From Dichetophora obliterata (lineage: Eukaryota; Arthropoda; Insecta; Diptera; Sciomyzidae): 64,000 nt of DNA. A program made the translations under genes and the position numbers. Under the pieces are notes generated by a model. The model did not search any database. It had not been told where the DNA came from and saw only the letters and a program-made list of their open reading frames with translations. The stretch is from assembly GCA_963920525.1 (NCBI GenBank), contig OY986436.1, positions 93,241,910 to 93,305,909 on the forward strand. The letters run 5' to 3'. Positions 56,056 through 64,000 of the stretch are shown in pieces (positions within the stretch are counted from its first letter, which is position 1; each line of letters starts with the position of its first letter).

Positions 56056-57510
56056 CATAAAATGAACATGCACATAAAATTTTTCGTATATATAATGACC
56101 TTTTGTAGAAAATATCTTCTAAAATATGCCTTAATTTAAACCGCCTTTACCTAAAACCTCCCTTAATCATTGTAAAAGTTATTAGCAAATATGTAAACTT
56201 TTCTGCGCAAAATCGAAATTTTTTCAAAAGCTTGCCATTTTTCGAAAATTGATATTTAAAAATTCCAGACGCATTTCTCTTAAAAAAAGCAGAAGCTTCC
56301 TACAGTTAAAGTAAAAGTCAATCGAATGAATATGGTTTTAGCTTTACTGCAAGCCGTCTTAAAAAAAATGCACTCATTAGAGCTGTCCTGTGACACGAAT
56401 TTATTTTGAAAACTCAAAACGTGTACTTTAAGCATATCATAGTCCGGAGATTCATGTGCTCCATACGCCATATGAGTCAATGGTACAATTTTGAGTTAAT
56501 GGCACGTTAAACTGTGCAAGAGGTCACCAAAAATGTCTGTTTAAAGAGATATAGAGCAAAATGGACACGAAATATCTCAGTTTCTGAAAGAGATCGCAAA
56601 AAACGAACTGCAGATTTGAAAAATTTGAGTATCAAAAACCATTACCACAAAATTCTCAAAATGGCGTATGGAGCATTTGAATACCCGGACGACGATATGT
56701 TAGAAAAATGTGCTATTCTTTGTTTCCTTAAAAAAACTTTTTTTTTGTAATCCAAAAAATTATTAAAAAGTTGATTATTTGAGTCTTTTGATGTAGCATA
56801 AGGCTTTAAAGAATTGATTATATTATATAAATTTAATTATTTTGAAAGTTCATTGCACAAGAGTTATTTTCAAGAATGATATTAATTTGTAATGTTTCAA
56901 AATTATTCGACTCTTTCATCTTTTCTTCAAGTATTTTTTCTCATTGTTAACAAGACAAAAAGGTATGGTGGTATTTTTATATTAATGACTAAACGAACTC
57001 ATATTTTAATAGTAATTTTTTCGAACAGAAAGCTTTTATACATAAACTGGCATAAACATTTTCAAATGATATCATTATTCCAAAATAAACTCCTACACAT
57101 CGTCGTTACTTGAAAATTAAAATTGGTTTCGGAAATAAATATTGTGCGCTTAAAGATAGTGCTAGAAATAATTCAAATCGATAAAATAAAAAATTAATGT
57201 TCAGCTTTTACAACATAATTACACATAAACAAAAACACTTATCAGGACTCTTACAATTGACTCCTTAATTTCTGTTACTCTTACATCAATCTATTCTGTC
57301 ATATTTATTACATTTTATATACACAAAACATTTTTATGTATTTTATATTAATTTTTAATAACAATATATAATTTAGCTATGAAGTTGACATTTTTTTAAG
57401 TTTTTTCTTATTTTATTTTCATTTAATTCCTCTTCTCCATTAATTAATACAAAAATTTAGAAATAACTAAGCAAGTTCAATTGCCTCTTCCATATATTCA
57501 TATATATATA
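56056..57510. other. AT-rich stretch; short paired phrases, no gene
   Basis: GGAGATTCATGTGCTCCATACGCCATATGAG-like DNA at about 56449-56478 faces TATGGCGTATGGAGCATTTGAATACCCGG-like DNA at 56660-56690 (CATACGCCAT and ATGGCGTATG pair), hinting at an old inverted-repeat element. No recognisable protein. Confidence 0.4.
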
Positions 57511-57989
57511 TTAGGCCGGGTCGATTTGTGGGGAGGCAAAAAAATCGCCCATTGCTCAGTGGAAACCGTATTTTAGGGATCAAAATAAGAAACTTTGCCC
57601 GAGGAACTACATCTCTAAAATGAATTCTTATGCTCCAACTTTTGACTTTTGTAGGGACAATTTTGAAAAATACCTCTTTTTCCCTGCGGGTTCCCCATAC
57701 AAAAAATCACCATTTGTATGGGGAACCCCCAGTCGGTTCCAGGGGGTATGCCACTGGCATGGGTGGATCGGCCCTCCAAAGTTAGTGGGGGTCGGTCATA
57801 CATTTAGACTCGATTGGGGCACTCTATATGGGTCAAAGAGGGATTTTTCAAAAGTTTACCCCACGGGACAAAAGTTGGGGCATTAGAATTCGTTTTAGAG
57901 GTATAGTTCCTCGGGCAAAGTTTCTTATTTTGATCCCTAGAATACGATTTTCACTGAGCAATGGGCGATTTTAAATCGACCCGCCCTAA
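57511..57989. mobile_element. 479-bp palindromic MITE, TA target
   Basis: TTAGGCCGGGTCGATTT at the left, with TCGCCCATTGCTCAGTG and AAACTTTGCCCGAGGAACTA further in, faces the complement ending AAATCGACCCGCCCTAA. The arms are about 125 bp. TA on both sides (57509-57510 and 57990-57991). The two ORFs in it are by-products of the repeat. I recall similar ends from fly genomes, but no transposase is present here. Confidence 0.82.
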
Positions 57990-57991
57990 TA

Positions 57992-60410
57992 CATATACTA
58001 CATAGTTATTTATATAAATATAGATAAATGTTTGATTAAACGTTAAGTCTTATTAGACTAAAACTAAAAGGACTAATCTACAACTATAATTTGCTAATTA
58101 TGCTCCTTAGTAAAAATTAGTAAATTCTTCTATTTGCTTTGTCCTCTTCACGGAGTATTTATTTACCTTTTTTTGCTAATAAAAGAACGTAAAATGTAAT
58201 ATTTATTGTCTACAAAACTTATTTAAAAACTTCAATCTTTATCTTAATAAATAATTGAAATTATTTGAGATTTCCTACGAAAACAAAAAAAATTCATTCA
58301 AACGTAGGGCTTAGGGACTTTTTAAAATAAATTTTAAAAGCTTGTTGTGAGCTTTTGAAACTTGTTTCTCTGAAAAAGCTTATTATAAATTGAATTGTGT
58401 AAAGTAGTATCAGATAAACCTAAACTTAAAAATATTGAAAGTGAAACTATTTTAAAAATTATAATACTTGGTTGCTGTTGTTTTAGTCGTTGGTTAACGG
58501 AGTCTCATGTGGATTTAGTATCACGCGTTTGTCAATATGTATGTTGCTAGTAGCATGATCACGTGGGATACTATTATAGATGTCGGCGTCAGGAAGAATA
58601 TGGCTCCGCGACCACATTGTTGTATTTCAATTTCTTCGGGATGATAATTGATGCATTTTTTGGGCCTGCGACGTTTCTGTGTTTCTTGAGACTGTCGTCG
58701 GGTGCTGCATGCCCCTGGAATAAGGATAAAGATAAGGATGAATCAGTAATATAAAAGATAGTTTATAAGTTAATGGCAAGAATGCAAAAGTCGTATTTTC
58801 TTGATGTCTTTATGCAAAGACAACGTTGCATAATGCTGAAAATGCAACGGTGTACAATGTAAGATTTGAGCGTTTGGGCGCAAAAAAACTATCATTTGCC
58901 AAATATGTTATCTAAATATTTTGACGTAGAATTACGTCTTACAGCGCGGTTTGTATGAGGGTCATTTTCAAAAAATTTTTCAAGCACATTTAGGGATTTT
59001 AGTTGACGCTTTCGGGTATACCTACAGCCTTTAATATTCATCTTACAAAGAAAAAATATATGCCAAAATATCAGAGTGCGAATAAAACGAATATATCACT
59101 TTGGATTTTATCACTTCTTTAATGAAGTCACAATACAGCAAAATCTAAGAAGAAAAATTCATCTATTCCTATGAGAAATGCACAAGCTGCAGCTTCAAGT
59201 TTAACAAGCATGCTTCAGTACCTGCTTGTGCTGTTGTTATTGTTGTTGTTTTGGTTTTTGTTGTGGTAGTTTGTTTGGTTCGCTATCGTATCGTTCGTTG
59301 TTGTGTTGTTTTTGTGACTGTTCTTGTTATTAATATATATGGTAAATGCAAGAATGATAGAATAAGAGATTACGCTTTGCGCAGGTCCGTTACTTCTGCT
59401 AATCGAGTTTGACAACCATCTGTTCAGTTGACTACGTCACAATATTTTATTTCTTTGAGAAACGCACTGCGATCGCTGTGTTTTATTTAATTGTGTTTAT
59501 ATCGAAGTACATTTGCGAGTTTTTAACTTAAAATTTAAAAAATTAAGTGTGCAGTTGCTAATTGTGGTAACAATAGCAAACAAATATTTTTCAAAAACCT
59601 GATGTTTGCAATAAACTCAAAAATTAAACCAAGAAATTGTAGAAAAAGCACAAAAACGAAAACAAAAATACAAAAATATCTTAACTTAACAAAATTTGTT
59701 TCATTTTTTAAAAACTTGGAACTATCATTTATTTGTCTTTTCAATTCACAGGTAAATTAATGGAAATAAAATATCTGGGAATGTTTTAAGTGCATCAATT
59801 AAACTCGTAATGAACATTTTTATAAAATCCAAATCGAAAAATAATGCTAACTGAAGTTGGTTTCTCAAACAAATTTTTTTTTACTTAGCTGCTTACTGGC
59901 TGTAATAAAATATTAGTAAAAATAAAGTTTGCAAAGGAGTACTTAATAAATTTACCTTCTTCTCGTTCCAATAAATTGCTGCTTAATTCTTTTATTTTAA
60001 TTATACAAACTAAAATGTATGCAATTTTCATTTCTGTGTAGAAATCGTATGCAAAGTGAACGCTCTCCAAAACAGCATTGATATTATGACGTACATGCGC
60101 AGAACGACAATTTTGTTGTACACATTTTCTTGTCTTCGGCGCAATCTTTGTATTCTATCATTCTTGTGGTAAATGTACAAGTTAATGTCAAACATATTAA
60201 CTGTCGGTCAATAACCGACCCCATTAATTTGCTTACTTATAACTATCCATATTTTGCAATCATACCGCGCTGATCGATGGCCAACGACGGCTCCACTTAT
60301 TTTCGCAATCATATTGCGTTGACAAATATTTTATGCGGAGGTGAAGCGATAATCAACGATAATAACAACAACAACAGCAGCAGAAGCAGCGACGGAACAG
60401 CAGTGCAGCC
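57992..60410. other. No gene seen; simple-sequence patches
   Basis: TTGTTGTTGTT-type runs at 59230-59310 and AACAAC/CAGCAG runs at 60362-60400. GGTAAATGCAAGAATGATAGA (59341) has an inverse partner TCTATCATTCTTGTGGTAAATG (60156). No ORF with family motifs. A host exon in 58560-60400 cannot be excluded without transcripts. Confidence 0.4.
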
Positions 60411-60413
60411 TTA

Positions 60414-60836
60414 AGGCTTGATTACCCAAGCGTAACGTGAGGTGGCGCAGCGGGATGTAGCGTAGTGCGACGTTGCCTCGAGGATAAGCGATTACCGACA
60501 TCGTAATCCAACGTAGTGTAGGCGGCGTAATGCAGGGCACTCATTTTATTCTAGTAAGCTTATTTCTCCTCGTCAATAAAAGATTGCATTCTTTCTTATA
60601 TAGTATTAAAATTTACAAAAATGTGAAGTTAAACAAACTTTTTCGCTTGTAACACAGCTGTCAAACTGTCAAAAATCGTAACGTTGCGTAGAAATCTATT
60701 TTTTACAGACTTCTACGCTGCGTCACGCCACGTTACGATTTCGGTAACGACTTTTACACATTTATCATTAAACAGATTTTAGCTTGACAATTGGCAACGT
60801 CGCGCTACGTTAACTTACGCTTGGGTAATCCAGCCT
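60414..60836. mobile_element. 423-bp MITE, TSD TTA
   Basis: The inverted repeat AGGCTNGATTACCCAAGCG continues through TAA. TTA on both sides (60411-60413 and 60837-60839). The interior is rich in GTAACG/CGTAG words. Superfamily inferred from the TWA target as PIF/Harbinger-like. Confidence 0.82.
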
Positions 60837-60961
60837 TTAGGTATTAAGCTAACTTAAGAATATTTTATAATTAAGTTTCTGTTTAAGTTTTGGTGACGAA
60901 TGAAGAATAAAAAACAATAAAGAAAATCAACAGGGTTTGCTCTGATGATTATTTAAAAAAA

Positions 60962-61842
60962 AAAAAATTCAACGCTAAGGTGGGCAAGGAAAATATTTTT
61001 GGTCCAACAGTCCGAAAGTTCAGCCTCCACGACAACACCTCCGATAACGGAATGAGGCTGATTGACTTCGCCGCAGCACGAAACATGGTCGTAAGTAGCA
61101 CTAGATTCAAGCATCTCAATATTCATAAAGCCACCTGGATGTCCCCTGATCAAAAAACCAAGAATCAAATTGATCACGTTTTGATCGACGGAAGGCACTC
61201 TTCCAGTGTATTGGATGTACGCACGATCCGTGGTGCAAACATTGACTCGGATCACTATCTTGTTGCAGCCAAGATCCGTACACGTCTGTGCGCAGCTAAA
61301 AATATACGCAACCTTACACAGAGAAAGCTAGACGTCGACAAGTTGCAATCGAAACAGACAGCCGATGCTTTCGCCACTCGACTCTCACTCCTACTTCAAA
61401 GCACTCCTCCAATCGATGATATATACGCGCAGTGGACACACATTTCCAACTCCATGCGTGCGGCTGCTGAAGAGGTGATTGGCTATCAACGCCCTCGCCG
61501 AAACCAGTGGTACGACCAGGAGTGTCGCGACGCCACTGCAGAGAAAGACGCCGCCTACAAAGCCACCCTGCAGTGGCTGCTGCTGCTAAGGAGCAATATA
61601 AAGAAAAGAGGAGGGAAGAGAGACATATTTTCAGGTGGAAAAAAAGAGAGGCAGAAAAGCGCGAGCAAGAGAAGATTGAGATGTATGGTGACAGGAATGA
61701 GGCCCGAAAATTTTTCGAAAAAATAAGACGCCTTGCCGATGGTTTTAGAACCGGGGCCTCTTCCTGCAAGGATGAAAACGGGAATCTATTGACAGATGTC
61801 CAGAGTATACTGACATTATGGAGGGAACACTTCTCTTAGTTT
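60962..61842 (+). pseudogene. RTE-type retrotransposon endonuclease fragment
   Basis: The frame enters at FNAKVGKENIFG, the middle of an APE-type endonuclease, after a poly-A run, so the 5' part is missing. TWMSPDQKTKNQIDHVLIDG and NIDSDHYLVAAKI carry the conserved Asp and His of the nuclease. The linker to the reverse transcriptase follows (YDQECRDATAEKDAAYK, then after a frame change REERHIFRWKKREAEKREQ and LLTDVQSILTLWREHFS). It ends at 61842, where a gypsy-type LTR begins. Order and wording match RTE-clade elements; such predictions are often mislabelled craniofacial development protein 2. Confidence 0.85.
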
Positions 61843-62740
61843 TGTTGTATTTAACGTCCGAGGTCTCCGTGCTTTCCGCAAGGAGAAGAGAGACCAAAGA
61901 CGGGAGCAATTAAAACGATTAAGTTAATTTGTTTATTTGATAGCGTTTAAGCTAGATTTTTATTTCAATGTTTCAAAAAGGCCCGCTGTCTAGGCGAGGC
62001 TGCGACCTTTGTAAAACTCGTTCAAATTAGCTCTGCCAGTTTCTGGTCGACGCAGGGGTTTATAAAGAAAGTTTTTACTTTCCAATGATGTTCCTAATTT
62101 CCCGATATTCCTATAATTTCCAATAAGTGGAAATTATTTACCAATACATAATAAAAAAAAGTGCCTACTCAATATGTAAAAGTAAATTTACATATTGTCA
62201 TTTTACTTTCCCCTTAGCGGTACGCGATCACGCACACTTTGCATGCTACGCAGTTGCTGGCAATGCACTATGCAAACAGCGCTGCAGCTAGGGTAGGTAA
62301 ATGAACGGCTTTATGCTGACCGTGCAAGCTGATGCCGATGCACCCAACAGTGCAATGTCTTGGTTTTGTTGCCGCCGACGTTGTAGCCAGAAACACTTGA
62401 CAACTAAAAGCAAAGCATTGGTTTTGTTTATTTGGTAATTTAAGCGTGTGCGCTTAAATTAGGTCAGTCTTTTTATTTTCATGAACGCCGGCAATTTGAG
62501 TCACCGTACTCAAATTGGGTCTCGGTCGTTCGTTCATAATAACAAACAAAAGGTTGTTTGTTATTTATGCGCTTGTACTAGGAAATCTGCTATACGGTGA
62601 CGTATAGATTAAACAGATTTTTTGTACCGCATTCTAAAAAGTATTATGTTCTTTATTGGTTTTTTGGTTAATTGTTTTTAGGAACATCGTGTGAGGTCGG
62701 GGTGTACAAAGTGTACAGGCGAATGTTGTGGGATACAACA
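61843..62740 (-). repeat. 3' LTR of a Ty3/gypsy-type retrotransposon
   Basis: Bounded by TGTTGTAT...ATACAACA (898 bp). On the minus strand it starts TGTTGTATCCCACAACA just after the purine tract AAGGGGGGACGGA (62741-62753), the normal order of polypurine tract then 3' LTR. It interrupts the RTE fragment. The second LTR lies outside the window, so the target duplication cannot be checked. Confidence 0.78.
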
Positions 62741-63782
62741 TCCGTCCCCCCTTATAAAAGAAAATTTTTCCTTGAAGAGGCAAAAATTTTCTGCAGGTCG
62801 GGTCGATGTTCAGAAACTGACATAGCTTTACATTACACTTGTAAAGCTTAAATTTATATACATTTTTTTTTATTTTTTTTTTTCAATTAACTTATTTTGA
62901 TTAGTTAAATATATAGTAATAGTAATTGTAATAGAAAAATTAATGATTAATATATATATATGTATATCTTTTTTTTGTGTTCATTATGTCTATATATATT
63001 TTTTTTGTTTTTTTTTTTTCGTTTGTGAGGTTATATAATTAATGCAAGTTGTGTTTTTTTTTCTTCTTATTATAATCATTTTAAGCATAAAAATATATTA
63101 TTATATTTTCTTGTTACCGAAGTATAAGTAGTGAATTTTTTGGTACATTTTTTTTTCTAAATGTTTATTTTTTAATATATATAAAAATGTGCCTCTCCCT
63201 TTTTTTTTTATTTTTATTTTTGTTAATTAAAGTGGAGTAGGTATACAATTTGTTATAGCACTAGATTATTAAATGTTTTGGTTCCATTTTTTTTATATTT
63301 ATGTGTGTATGAGCCTATAATATATTATTTTTATGTGCATTATGCATTTTAGAGATAATTGCTCAAATATAGATATCTTATAGTTTTTGAGTTTTTAAGT
63401 TCGATTGGATTTGTATATTTCCTGTTTGAAAGCTTTTGCAAAAAAAAAATTTTGTTCTTTTTCTTCTTTATTTTTTTTTTTTTAAAAACTCTTTATTGTC
63501 TTTTTCGCTCGATATACATACCGTATCGGCCCGGACAATGACAACCCATGTAATTTGCTAAAAAAATTTTTTTTTTTTTTTTTACGGAAAAAATACGGAA
63601 ATACGGAATGTCAATTTGACGAACGACCTAGGAAAATTGGCTAAAACCTAATCTGCCAGGAATCTGAAACTGCTAGCAAAGGAAGCAAAACTGATCTTTT
63701 CTTAAAAATGATAACAAATTTGGTTTTTTTTTTTTTTGTTATTCTTAATGTTGTGGATGGGTTTTTGTGTGTGTTTGTTATT
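62741..63782 (-). other. LTR element region between pol and 3' LTR
   Basis: A-rich on the sense strand (long T runs on the plus strand). The polypurine tract is at its 62741-62758 end. I find no env-like reading frame. Confidence 0.5.
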
Positions 63783-63998
63783 TTAATCTGAAAATTGTTT
63801 GAGGTTGTTATTGTGTAAGACTTTAATTTTGTTCCGAATTTTTATTGCTGTATTTTCAGGTGAAACTATTTTTATTATTTCGTATGGTCCTTCCCATAGT
63901 GATGAAAATTTATTTTTCCTTGTTTGATTTTTAATTAATACGTTTTCTCCGACGTTGAAAATTTTCTGTTTTGAACCTTTATCATAATATTCTTTTGA
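63783..63998 (-). CDS. pol: Integrase C-terminal end of gypsy-type Pol (partial)
   Basis: The minus-strand frame runs in from beyond the window and stops at 63783. It encodes FNVGENVLIKNQTRKNKFSS, then LWEGPYEIIKIVSPENTAIK and a final HNNNLKQF. This is the GPY/F-type C-terminal domain of Ty3/gypsy integrases, here GPYEI, which helps bind DNA and position the enzyme at integration. No stops in the 71 codons present, so this element may be younger than the other transposons here. Confidence 0.85.
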   Translation of the reverse strand, partial: SKEYYDKGSKQKIFNVGENVLIKNQTRKNKFSSLWEGPYEIIKIVSPENTAIKIRNKIKVLHNNNLKQFSD

Positions 63999-64000
63999 CT

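Noticed and set aside
57620..57886. 88-codon ORF with Gly/Pro-rich sequence
   Set aside because: It lies wholly inside the palindromic MITE at 57511-57989.
58563..58754. 63-codon ORF as a host exon
   Set aside because: No domain, no splice or conservation evidence available from sequence alone.
61314..61769. 151-codon minus-strand ORF
   Set aside because: Antisense to the RTE fragment, whose plus-strand frame has clear nuclease motifs.

Overview
The window is strongly AT-rich and reads as repeat-filled DNA from an insect genome, most likely a brachyceran fly of the tephritid type. This rests on the transposon types present: CR1/Jockey-like retrotransposons, an RTE-like fragment, a Ty3/gypsy LTR element, pogo-, Tc1- and hAT-type DNA transposons, and many short elements with terminal inverted repeats (MITEs). 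The species cannot be fixed from this sequence alone. I find no intact host gene. Nearly all convincing coding sequence is decayed transposon protein.

Layout. 0-9.7 kb: AT-rich DNA with MITEs (48-285, 2226-2690, 4867-5065, 5897-5998, 6304-6671), a tRNA-like SINE (8413-8710) and a 1.1 kb inverted-repeat composite (1758-2885). 9.7-17.2 kb: a nested stack. A hAT-type element (9734-17212) is split by a TWA-target element (9978-16940), which is itself split by a CR1-like retrotransposon (about 10890-15620) whose ORF1 is cut by a 307-bp MITE. 17.2-20 kb: nested MITEs and a hAT transposase C-terminal fragment (18848-19105). 20.1-24.8 kb: a diverged tandem duplication whose two units differ by clean MITE insertions. 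25-30.6 kb: a MITE carrying a reverse-transcriptase fragment, then a nearly full-length non-LTR retrotransposon on the minus strand (26664-30580), whose ORF1 holds a 41-bp perfect-armed hairpin insertion. 31-43.7 kb: dispersed repeats, a dead Tc1 transposase, and two copies of a MITE with a tRNA-like core.

43.7-55.05 kb is the most striking region. A pogo-like transposon (43709-55054) is split by an insertion made of a giant palindrome (43934-49683, arms about 2.74 kb and almost identical) joined directly to a 5'-truncated non-LTR element (49684-52850). The palindrome's outer ends are the same 19 bp that form the 41-bp hairpin at 30453-30494, and its centre is a MITE with its own inverted repeats. 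55.1-64 kb: a second copy of the hAT-type element, again with a MITE at the same internal TAA, a 479-bp palindromic MITE, a TTA-target MITE, an RTE endonuclease fragment cut by a gypsy LTR (61843-62740), and the integrase end of that LTR element running off the window on the minus strand.

None of these elements looks able to move by itself, because every coding region has stops, frameshifts or deletions. Their nesting gives a relative time order, and the palindrome with its matching minimal hairpin is the best candidate for something undescribed.
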